This document shows, in pieces, positions 49,901-61,900 of a DNA stretch of 64,000 nucleotides. The position numbers and the translations under genes were made by a program. This DNA comes from Andrena cerasifolii (Eukaryota; Arthropoda; Insecta; Hymenoptera; Andrenidae). Location of the stretch: the NCBI RefSeq assembly GCF_050908995.1, contig NW_027484973.1, positions 20,414-84,413 of the forward strand. Reading direction: 5' to 3'. The stretch's first letter is position 1; each line of letters begins with the position of its first letter. The notes beneath the pieces were generated by a model. It had not been told where the DNA came from. It saw only the letters and a program-made list of their open reading frames with translations, and did no database searches.

Positions 49901-52900
49901 ATATCAGGAGAACATGAAGTGGAAAGAGGTATACTAAATTTCAGCTTCAAAGGCATCGCCTTAAAGTTGCAAATCAGAGGCGCAGGCCTTTCAAGAGGCG
50001 TTCGAAAATTCTGCGTGTCTTCGTTAAACAGTCACTGTCTCGAAACATCTGCGCCACTTCTCGCTCTTTGATTTGCTCTCCGGAGACGTTACTTTGTGCC
50101 ATCTCTTTCGACGGCATGTTCTCCTGTTACAAAGCCCAATGTTGTGCATTCTGAAAAATTTTCGCTAGATTTTGGCCAATATATCAGGAGAACATGAAGT
50201 GGAAAGAGGTATACTAAATTTCAGCTTCAAAGGCATCGCCTTAAAGTTGCAATTAAGAGGCGCAGGCCTTTCAAGAGGCTTTCGAAAATTCTGCGTCTCT
50301 TCGTTAATCAGTAACTGTCTCGAAACATCTGCGCCACATCTCGCTCTTTGATTTGCTCTCCGGAGACGTTACTTTGTGCCATCACTTTCGACGGCATGTT
50401 CTCCTGTTACAAAGCCCAATTCTGTGCATTCTGAAAATTTTCGCTAGATTTTGGCCAATATATCAGGAAAACATGAAGTGGAAAGAGGTATACTAAATTT
50501 CAGCTTCAAAGGCATCGCCTTAAAGTTGCAAATCAGAGGCGCAGGCCTTCCAAGAGGCGTTCGAAATTCTGCGTGTCTTCGTTAAACAGTCACTGTCTCG
50601 AAATATCTGCGCCACTTCTCGCTCTTTGATTTGCTCTCCAGAGACGTTACTTTGTGCCATCTCTTTCGACGGCATGTTCTCCTGTTACAAAGCCCAATTC
50701 TGTGCATTCTGAAAATTTTTGCCAGATTTTGGCCAATATATCAGGAGAAAATGAAGTGGAAAGAGGTATACTAAATTTCAGCTTCAAAGGCATCGCCGTA
50801 AAGTTGCAAATCAGAGGCGCAGGCCTTTCAAGAGGCGTTCGAAAATTCTGCGTGTCTTCGTTAAACAGTCACTGTCTCGAAATATCTGCGCCACTTCTCG
50901 CTCTTTGATTTGCTCTCCGGAGACGTTACTTTGTGCCATCTCTTTCGACGACATGTTCTTCTGTTACAAAGCCCAATGTTGTGCATTCTGAAAATTTGCG
51001 CTAGATTTTGGCCAATATATCAGGAGAACATGAAGTGGAAAGAGGTATACTAAATTTCAGCTTCAAAGGCATCGCCTTAAAGTTGCAAATCAGAGGCGCA
51101 GGCCTTTCAAGAGGCGTTCGAAAATTCTGCGTGTCTTCGTTAAACAGTCACTGTCTCGAAACATCTGCGCCACTTCTCGCTCTTTGATTTGCTCTCCGGA
51201 GACGTTACTTTGTGCCACCTCTTTCGACGGCATGTTCTCCTGTTACAAAGCCCAATGTTGTGCATTCTGAAAATTTTCGCTAGATTTTGGCCAATATATC
51301 AGGAGAACATGAAGTGGAAAGAGGTATACTAAATTTCAGCTTCAAAGGCATCGCCTTAAAGTTGCAAATCAGAGGCGCAGGCCTTTCAAGAGGCGTTCGA
51401 AAATTCTGCGTGTCTTCGTTAAACAGTCACTGTCTCGAAACATCTGCGCCACTTCTCGCTCTTTGATTTGCTCTCCGGAGACGTTACTTTGTGCCATCTC
51501 TTTCGACGGCATGTTCTCCTGTTACAAAGCCCAATGTTGTGCATTCTGAAAATTTTCGCTAGATTTTGGCCAATATATCAGGAGAACATGAAGTGGAAAG
51601 AGGGTATACTAAATTTCAGCTTCAAAGGCATCGCCTTAAAGTTGCAAATCAGAGGCGCAGGCCTTTCAAGAGGCGTTCGAAAATTCTGCGTGTCTTCGTT
51701 AAACAGTCACTGTCTCGAAACATCTGCGCCACTTTCTCGCTCTTTGATTTGCTCTCCGGAGACGTTTACTTTGTGCCATCTCTTTCGACGGCATGTTCTC
51801 CTGTTACAAAGCCCAATGTTGTGCATTCTGAAAATTTTCGCTAGATTTTGGCCAATATATCAGGAGAACATGAAGTGGAAAGAGGTATACTAAATTTCAG
51901 CTTCAAAGGCATCGCCTTAAAGTTGCAATTAAGAGGCGCAGGCCTTTCAAGAGGCTTTCGAAAATTCTGCGTCTCTTCGTTAATCAGTAACTGTCTCGAA
52001 ACATCTGCGCCACATCTCGCTCTTTGATTTGCTCTCCGGAGACGTTACTTTGTGCCATCACTTTCGACGGCATGTTCTCCTGTTACAAAGCCCAATTCTG
52101 TGCATTCTGAAAATTTTCGCTAGATTTTGGCCAATATATCAGGAAAACATGAAGTGGAAAGAGGTATACTAAATTTTCAGCTTCAAAAGGCATCGCCTTA
52201 AAGTTGCAAATCAGAGGCGCAGGCCTTCCAAGAGGCGTTCGAAAATTCTGCGTGTCTTCGTTAAACAGTCACTGTCTCGAAATATCTGCGCCACTTCTCG
52301 CTCTTTGATTTGCTCTCCGGAGACGTTACTTTGTACCATCTCTTTCGACGGCATGTTCTCCTGTTACAAAGCCCAATTCTGTGCATTCTGAAAATTTTTG
52401 CCAGATTTTGGCCAATATATCAGGAGAAAATGAAGTGGAAAGAGGTATACTAAATTTCAGCTTCAAAGGCATCGCCGTAAAGTTGCAAATCAGAGGCGCA
52501 GGCCTTTCAAGAGGCGTTCGAAATTCTGCGTGTCTTCGTTAAACAGTCACTGTCTCGAAATATCTGCGCCACTTCTCGCTCTTTGATTTGCTCTCCGGAG
52601 ACGTTACTTTGTGCCATCTCTTTCGACGACATGTTCTTCTGTTACAAAGCCCAATGTTGTGCATTCTGAAAAATTTGCGCTAGATTTTGGCCAATATATC
52701 AGGAGAACATGAAGTGGAAAGAGGTATACTAAATTTCAGCTTCAAAGGCATTAAAGTTGCAAATCAGAGGCGCAGGCCTTTCAAGAGGCGTTCGAAAATT
52801 CTGCGTGTCTTCGTTAAACAGTCACTGTCTCGAAACATCTGCGCCACTTCTCGCTCTTTGATTTGCTCTCCGGAGACGTTACTTTGTACCATCTCTTTCG

Positions 52901-55900
52901 ACGGCATGTTCTCCTGTTACAAAGCCCAATGTTGTGCATTCTGAAAATTTTCGCTAGATTTTGGCCAATATATCAGGAGAACATGAAGTGGAAAGAGGTA
53001 TACTAAATTTCAGCTTCAAAGGCATCGCCTTAAAGTTGCAATTAAGAGGCGCAGGCCTTTCAAGAGGCTTTCGAAAATTCTGCGTCTCTTCGTTAATCAG
53101 TAACTGTCTCGAAACATCTGCGCCACATCTCGCTCTTTGATTTGCTCTCCGGAGACGTTACTTTGTGCCATCACTTTCGACGGCATGTTCTCCTGTTACA
53201 AAGCCCAATTCTGTGCATTCTGAAAATTTTCGCTAGATTTTGGCCAATATATCAGGAAAACATGAAGTGGAAAGAGGTATACTAAATTTCAGCTTCAAAG
53301 GCATCGCCTTAAAGTTGCAAATCAGAGGCGCAGGCCTTCCAAGAGGCGTTCGAAAATTCTGCGTGTCTTCGTTAAACAGTCACTGTCTCGAAATATCTGC
53401 GCCACTTCTCGCTCTTTGATTTGCTCTCCAGAGACGTTACTTTGTGCCATCTCTTTCGACGGCATGTTCTCCTGTTACAAAGCCCAATTCTGTGCATTCT
53501 GAAAATTTTTGCCAGATTTTGGCCAATATATCAGGAGAAAATGAAGTGGAAAGAGGTATACTAAATTTCAGCTTCAAAGGCATCGCCGTAAAGTTGCAAA
53601 TCAGAGGCGCAGGCCTTTCAAGAGGCGTTCGAAAATTCTGCGTGTCTTCGTTAAACAGTCACTGTCTGGAAATATCTGCGCCACTTCTCGCTCTTTGATT
53701 TGCTCTCCGGAGACGTTACTTTGTGCCATCTCTTTCGACGACATGTTCTTCTGTTACAAAGCCCAATGTTGTGCATTCTGAAAATTTGCGCTAGATTTTG
53801 GCCAATATATCAGGAGAACATGAAGTGGAAAGAGGTATACTAAATTTCAGCTTCAAAGGCATCGCCTTAAAGTTGCAAATCAGAGGCGCAGGCCTTTCAA
53901 GAGGCGTTCGAAAATTCTGCGTGTCTTCGTTAAACAGTCACTGTCTCGAAACATCTGCGCCACTTCTCGCTCTTTGATTTGCTCTCCGGAGACGTTACTT
54001 TGTGCCATCTCTTTCGACGGCATGTTCTCCTGTTACAAAGCCCAATGTTGTGCATTCTGAAAATTTTCGCTAGATTTTGGCCAATATATCAGGAGAACAT
54101 GAAGTGGAAAGAGGTATACTAAATTTCAGCTTCAAAGGCATCGCCTTAAAGTTGCAATTAAGAGGCGCAGGCCTTTCAAGAGGCTTTCGAAAATTCTGCG
54201 TCTCTTCGTTAATCAGTAACTGTCTCGAAACATCTGCGCCACATCTCGCTCTTTGATTTGCTCTCCGGAGACGTTACTTTGTGCCATCACTTTCGACGGC
54301 ATGTTCTCCTGTTACAAAGCCCAATTCTGTGCATTCTGAAAATTTTCGCTAGATTTTGGCCAATATATCAGGAAAACATGAAGTGGAAAGAGGTATACTA
54401 ACCTTCAGCTTCAAAGGCATCGCCCAAACCTTGCAATTAAGAGGCGCAGGCCTTTCAAGAGGCTTTCGAAAATTCTGCGTCTCTTCCTGAATCTGTCACT
54501 GTCTCGAAACATCTGCGCCACATCTCGCTCTTTGATTTGCTCTCCGGAGACGTTACTTTGTGCCACCTCTTTCGACGGCAGGTTCTCCTGTTACAAAGCT
54601 CAATTTTGTGTATTCTCGAAATTTTCGCCAGATTTTGGCCAATATATCAGGAGAAAATGAAGTGGAAAGAGGTATACTAAATTTCAGCTTCAAAGGCATC
54701 GCCTTAAAGTTGCAAATAATAGGCGCAGGCCTTTCAAGAGGCGTTCGAAAATTCTGCGTCTCTTCGTTAATCAGTCACTGTCTCGAAACATCTGCGCCAC
54801 ATCTCGCTCTTTGATTTGCTCTCCAGAGACGTTACTTTGTGCCATCTCTTTCGACGGCATGTTCTCCTGTTACAAAGCCCAATTCTGTGCATTCTGAAAA
54901 TTTTTGCCAGATTTTGGCCAATATATCAGGAGAGAATGAAGTGGAAAGAGGTATACTAAATTTCAGCTTCAAAGGCATCGCCGTAAAGTTGCAAATCAGA
55001 GGCGCAGGCCTTTCAAGAGGCGTTCGAAAATTCTGCGTGTCTTCGTTAAACAGTCACTGTCTCGAAATATCTGCGCCACTTCTCGCTCTTTGATTTGCTC
55101 TCCGGAGACGTTACTTTGTGCCATCTCTTTCGACGACATGTTCTTCTGTTACAAAGCCCAATGTTGTGCATTCTGAAAATTTGCGCTAGATTTTGGCCAA
55201 TATATCAGGAGAACATGAAGTGGAAAGAGGTATACTAAATTTCAGCTTCAAAGGCATCGCCTTAAAGTTGCAAATCAGAGGCGCAGGCCTTTCAAGAGGC
55301 GTTCGAAAATTCTGCGTGTCTTCGTTAAACAGTCACTGTCTCGAAACATCTGCGCCACTTCTCGCTCTTTGATTTGCTCTCCGGAGACGTTACTTTGTGC
55401 CATCTCTTTCGACGGCATGTTCTCCTGTTACAAAGCCCAATGTTGTGCATTCTGAAAATTTTCGCTAGATTTTGGCCAATATATCAGGAGAACATGAAGT
55501 GGAAAGAGGTATACTAAATTTCAGCTTCAAAGGCATCGCCTTAAAGTTGCAATTAAGAGGCGCAGGCCTTTCAAGAGGCTTTCGAAAATTCTGCGTCTCT
55601 TCGTTAATCAGTAACTGTCTCGAAACATCTGCGCCACATCTCGCTCTTTGATTTGCTCTCCGGAGACGTTACTTTGTGCCATCACTTTCGACGGCATGTT
55701 CTCATGTTACAAAGCCCAATTTTGTGCATTCTGAAAATTTTCGCTAGATTTTGGCCAATATATCAGGAAAACATGAAGTGGAAAGAGGTATACTAAATTT
55801 CAGCTTCAAAGGCATCGCTTAAAAGTATCAAATCAGAGGCGCAGGCCTTTCAAGAGGCGTTCGAAAATTGTGCGACTCTTCGTTAAACAGTCCCTGTCTC

Positions 55901-58900
55901 GAAACATCTGCGCCACTTCTCGCTCATTGATTTGCCCTCCGGAGACGTTACTTTGTGCCATCTATTTCGACGGCATGTTCTCCTGTTACAAAGCCCAATT
56001 CTGTGCATTCTGAAAATTTTTGCCAGATTTTGGCCAATATATCAGGCGAACATGAAGTGGAAAGAGGTATACTAAATTTCAGCTTCAAAGGCATCGCCTT
56101 AAAGTTGCAATTAAGAGGCGCAGGCCTTTCAAGAGGCTTTCGAAAATTATGCGTCTCTTCGTGAAACAGACACTGTCTCGAAACACCTGCGCCACTTCTC
56201 GCTCTTTGATTTGCTCTCCGGACACGTTACTTTGTGCCATCTCTTTCGACGGCATGTTCTCCTGTTACAAAGCCCAATGTTGTGCATTCTGAAAATTTTC
56301 GCTAGCTTTTGGCCAATATATCAGGAGAACATGAAGTGGAAATAGGTATACTAAATTTCAGCTTCAAAGGCATCGCCTTAAAGTTGCAATTAAGAGGCGC
56401 AGGCCTTTCAACAGGCTTTCGAAAATTCTGCGTCTCTTCGTTAATCAGTAACTGTCTCGAAACATCTGCGCCACATCTCGCTCTTTGATTTGCTCTCCGG
56501 AGACGTTACTTTGTGCCATCACTTTCGACGGCATGTTCTCCTGTTACAAAGCCCAATTCTGTGCATTCTGAAAATTTTCGCTAGATTTTGGCCAATATAT
56601 CAGGAAAACATGAAGTGGAAAGAGGTATACTAAATATCAGCTTCAAAGGCATCGCTTAAAAGTATCAAATCAGAGGCGCAGGCCTTTCAAGAGGCGTTCG
56701 AAAATTCTGCGTGTCTTCGTTAAACAGTCACTGTCTCGAAATATCTGCGCCACTTCTCGCTCTTTGATTTGCTCTCCGGAGACGTTACTTTGTGCCATCT
56801 CTTTCGACGGCATGTTCTCCTGTTACAAAGCCCAATGTTGTGCATTCTGAAAATTTTCGCTAGATTTTGGCCAATATATCAGGAGAACATGAAGTGGAAA
56901 GAGGTATACTAAATTTCAGCTTCAAAGGCATCGCCTTAAAGTTGCAAATCAGAGGCGCAGGCCTTTCAAGAGGCGTTCGAAAATTCTGCGTGTCTTCGTT
57001 AAACAGTCACTGTCTCGAAATATCTGCGCCACTTCTCGCTCTTTGATTTGCTCTCCGGAGACGTTACTTTGTGCCATCTCTTTCGACGGCATGTTCTCCT
57101 GTTACAAAGCCCAATGTTGTGCATTCTGAAAATTTTCGCTAGATTTTGGCCAATATATCAGGAGAACATGAAGTGGAAAGAGGTATACTAAATTTCAGCT
57201 TCAAAGGCATCGCCTTAAAGTTGCAAATCAGAGGCGCAGGCCTTTCAAGAGGCGTTCGAAAATTCTGCGTGTCTTCGTTAAACAGTCACTGTCTCGAAAC
57301 ATCTGCGCCACTTCTCGCTCTTTGATTTGCTCTCCGGAGACGTTACTTTGTGCCATCTCTTTCGACGGCATGTTCTCCTGTTACAAAGCCCAATGTTGTG
57401 CATTCTGAAAATTTTCGCTAGATTTTGGCCAATATATCAGGAGAACATGAAGTGGAAAGAGGTATACTAAATTTCAGCTTCAAAGGCATCGCCTTAAAGT
57501 TGCAATTAAGAGGCGCAGGCCTTTCAAGAGGCTTTCGAAAATTCTGCGTCTCTTCGTTAATCAGTAACTGTCTCCAAACATCTGCGCCACATCTCGCTCT
57601 TTGATTTGCTCTCCGGAGACGTTACTTTGTGCCATCACTTTCGACGACATGTTCTCCTGTTACAAAGCCCAATTTTGTGTATTCTCGAAATTTTCGCCAG
57701 ATTTTGGCCAATATATCAGGAGAAAATGAAGTGGAAAGAGGTATACTAAATTTCAGCTTCAAAGGCATCGCCGTAAAGTTCAAATCAGAGGCGCAGGCCT
57801 TTCAAGAGGCGTTCGAAAATTGTGCGACTCTTCGTTAAACAGTCCCTGTCTCGAAACATCTGCGCCACTTCTCGCTCATTGATTTGCCCTCCGGAGACGT
57901 TACTTTGTGCCATCTCTTTCGACGGCATGTTCTCCTGTTACAAAGCCCAATTCTGTGCATTCTGAAAATTTTTGCCAGATTTTGGCCAATATATCAGGCG
58001 AACATGAAGTGGAAAGAGGTATACTAAATTTCAGCTTCAAAGGCATCGCCTTAAAGTTGCAATTAAGAGGCGCAGGCCTTTCAAGAGGCTTTCGAAAATT
58101 ATGCGTCTCTTCGTGAAACAGACACTGTCTCGAAACACCTGCGCCACTTCTCGCTCTTTGATTTGCTCTCCGGAGACGTTACTTTGTGCCATCTCTTTCG
58201 ACGGCATGTTCTCCTGTTACAAAGCCCAATGTTGTGCATTCTGAAAATTTTCGCTAGCTTTTGGCCAATATATCAGGAGAACATGAAGTGGAAATAGGTA
58301 TACTAAATTTCAGCTTCAAAGGCATCGCCTTAAAGTTGCAATTAAGAGGCGCAGGCCTTTCAACAGGCTTTCGAAAATTCTGCGTCTCTTCGTTAATCAG
58401 TAACTGTCTCGAAACATCTGCGCCACATCTCGCTCTTTGATTTGCTCTCCGGAGACGTTACTTTGTGCCATCACTTTCGACGGCATGTTCTCCTGTTACA
58501 AAGCCCAATTCTGTGCATTCTGAAAATTTTCGCTAGATTTTGGCCAATATATCAGGAAAACATGAAGTGGAAAGAGGTATACTAAATTTCAGCTTCAAAG
58601 GCATCGCTTAAAAGTATCAAATCAGAGGCGCAGGCCTTTCAAGAGGCGGTCGAAAATTGTGCGACTCTTCGTTAAACAGTCCCTGTCTCGAAACATCTGC
58701 GCCACTTCTCGCTCATTGATTTGCCCTCCGGAGACGTTACTTTGTGCCATCTCTTTCGACGGCATGTTCTCCTGTTACAAAGCCCAATTCTGTGCATTCT
58801 GAAAATTTTTGCCAGATTTTGGCCAATATATCAGGCCAACATGAAGTGGAAAGAGGTATACTAAATTTCAGCTTCAAGGGCATCGCCTTAAAGTTGCAAT

Positions 58901-61900
58901 TAAGTGGCGCAGGTCTTTCAAGAGGCTTTCGAAAATTATGCGTCTCTTCGTGAAACAGACACTGTCTCGAAACACCTGCGCCACTTCTCGCACTTTGATT
59001 TGCTCTCCGGAGACGTTACTTTGTGCCATCTCTTTCGACGGCATGTTCTCCTGTTACAAAGCCCAATGTTGTGCATTCTGAAAATTTTCGCCAGATTTTG
59101 GCCAATATATCAGGAGAAAATGAATTGGAAAGAGGTATACTAAATTTCAGCTTCAAAGGCATCGCCTTAAAGTTGCAATTAAGAGGCGCAGGCCTTTCAA
59201 GAGGCTTTCGAAAATTCTGCGTCTCCTCGTGAAACAGACACTGTCTCGAAACACCTGCGCCACTTCTCGCAATTTCGTTTGCTGTCCGGAGACATTACAT
59301 TGTTCCACCTCATTCGACCGCAGGTGCTCCTGTTACAAAGCTCAATTTTGTGTATTCTCGAAATTTTCGCCAGATTTTGGCCAATATATCAGGAGAAAAT
59401 GAAGTGGAAAGAGGTATACTAAATTTCAGCTTCAAAGGCATCGCCTTAAAGTTGCAAATAATAGCCGCAGGCCTTTCAAGAGGCGTTCGAAAATTCTGCG
59501 TCTCTTCGTTAATCAGTCACTGTCTCGAAACATCTGCGCCACATCTCGCTCTTTGATTTGCTCTCCGGAGATGTTACTTTGTGCCATCTCTTTCGACGGC
59601 ATGTTCTCCTGTTACAAAGCCCAATTCTGTGCATTCTGAAAATTTTCGCCAGATTTTGGCCAATATATCAGGAGAACATGAAGTGGAAAGAGGTATACTA
59701 AATTTCAGCTTCAAAGGCATCGCCTTAAACTTGCAATTAAGAGGCGCAGGCCATTCAGGAGGCGATCGAAAATTCTGCGTCTCTTCGTGAAACAGTCACT
59801 GTTTCGAAACACCTGCGCCAATTCTCGCTCTTTGATTTGCTCTCCGGAGACATTACTTTGTTCCATCTCTTTCGACTGCATGTTCTCCTGTTACAAAGCC
59901 CAATTTTGTGTATTCTCGAAATTTTCGCAAGATTTTGGCCAATAAATCAGGAGAACATGAAGTCAAAAGAGGTATACTAAATTTCAGCTTCAAAGGCATC
60001 GCCTTAAAGTTGCAAATCAGAGGCGCAGGCCTTTCAAGAGGCGTTCGAAAATTCTGCGTGTCTTCGTTAAACAGTCACTGTCTCGAAACATCTGCGCCAC
60101 TTCTCGCTCTTTGATTTGCTCTCCGGAGACGTTACTTTGTGCCATCTCTTTCGACGGCATGTTCTCCTGTTACAAAGCCCAATGTTGTGCATTCTGAAAA
60201 TTTTCGCTAGATTTTGGCCAATATATCAGGAGAACATGAAGTGGAAAGAGGTATACTAAATTTCAGCTTCAAAGGCATCGCCTTAAAGTTGCAATTAAGA
60301 GGCGCAGGCCTTTCAAGAGGCTTTCGAAAATTCTGCGTCTCTTCGTTAATCAGTAACTGTCTCGAAACATCTGCGCCACATCTCGCTCTTTGATTTGCTC
60401 TCCGGAGACGTTACTTTGTGCCATCACTTTCGAGGGCATGTTCTCCTGTTACAAAGCCCAATTCTGTGCATTCTGAAAATTTTCGCTAGATTTTGGCCAA
60501 TATATCAGGAAAACATGAAGTGGAAAGAGGTATACTAAATTTCAGCTTCAAAGGCATCGCCTTAAAGTTGCAAATCAGAGGCGCAGGCCTTCCAAGAGGC
60601 GTTCGAAAATTCTGCGTGTCTTCGTTAAACAGTCACTGTCTCGAAATATCTGCGCCACTTCTCGCTCTTTGATTTGCTCTCCAGAGACGTTACTTTGTGC
60701 CATCTCTTTCGACGGCATGTTCTCCTGTTACAAAGCCCAATTCTGTGCATTCTGAAAATTTGCGCTAGATTTTGGCCAATATATCAGGAGAACATGAAGT
60801 GGAAAGAGGTATACTAAATTTCAGCTTCAAAGGCATCGCCGTAAAGTTGCAAATCAGAGGCGCAGGCCTTTCAAGAGGCGTTCGAAAATTCTGCGTGTCT
60901 TCGTTAAACAGTCACTGTGTCGAAATATCTGCGCCACTTCTCGCTCTTTGATTTGCTCTCCGGAGACGTTACTTTGTGCCATCTCTTTCGACGGCATGTT
61001 CTCCTGTTACAAAGCCCAATGTTGTGCATTCTGAAAATTTTCGCTAGATTTTGGCCAATATATCAGGAGAACATGAAGTGGAAAGAGGTATACTAAATTT
61101 CAGCTTCAAAGGCATCGCCTTAAAGTTGCAATTAAGAGGCGCAGGCCTTTCAAGAGGCTTTCGAAAATTCTGCGTCTCTTCGTTAATCAGTAACTGTCTC
61201 GAAACATCTGCGCCACATCTCGCTCTTTGATTTGCTCTCCGGAGACGTTACTTTGTGCCATCACTTTCGAGGGCATGTTCTCCTGTTACAAAGCCCAATT
61301 CTGTGCATTCTGAAAATTTTCGCTAGATTTTGGCCAATATATCAGGAAAACATGAAGTGGAAAGAGGTATACTAAATTTCAGCTTCAAAGGCATCGCCTT
61401 AAAGTTGCAATTAAGAGGCGCAGGCCTTTCAAGAGGCTTTCGAAAATTCTGCGTCTCTTCGTTAATCAGTAACTGTCTCGAAACATCTGCGCCACATCTC
61501 GCTCTTTGATTTGCTCTCCGGAGACGTTACTTTGTGCCATCACTTTCGACGGCATGTTCTCCTGTTACAAAGCCCAATTTTGTGTATTCTCGAAATTTTC
61601 GCCAGATTTTGGCCAATATATCAGGAGAAAATGAAGTGGAAAGAGGTATACTAAATTTCAGCTTCAAAGGCATCGCCGTAAAGTTGCAAATCAGAGGCGC
61701 AGGCCTTTCAAGAGGCGTTCGAAAATTCTGCGTGTCTTCGTTAAACAGTCACTGTGTCGAAATATCTGCGCCACTTCTCGCTCTTTGATTTGCTCTCCGG
61801 AGACGTTACTTTGTGCCATCTCTTTCGACGGCATGTTCTCCTGTTACAAAGCCCAATGTTGTGCATTCTGAAAATTTTCGCTAGATTTTGGCCAATATAT

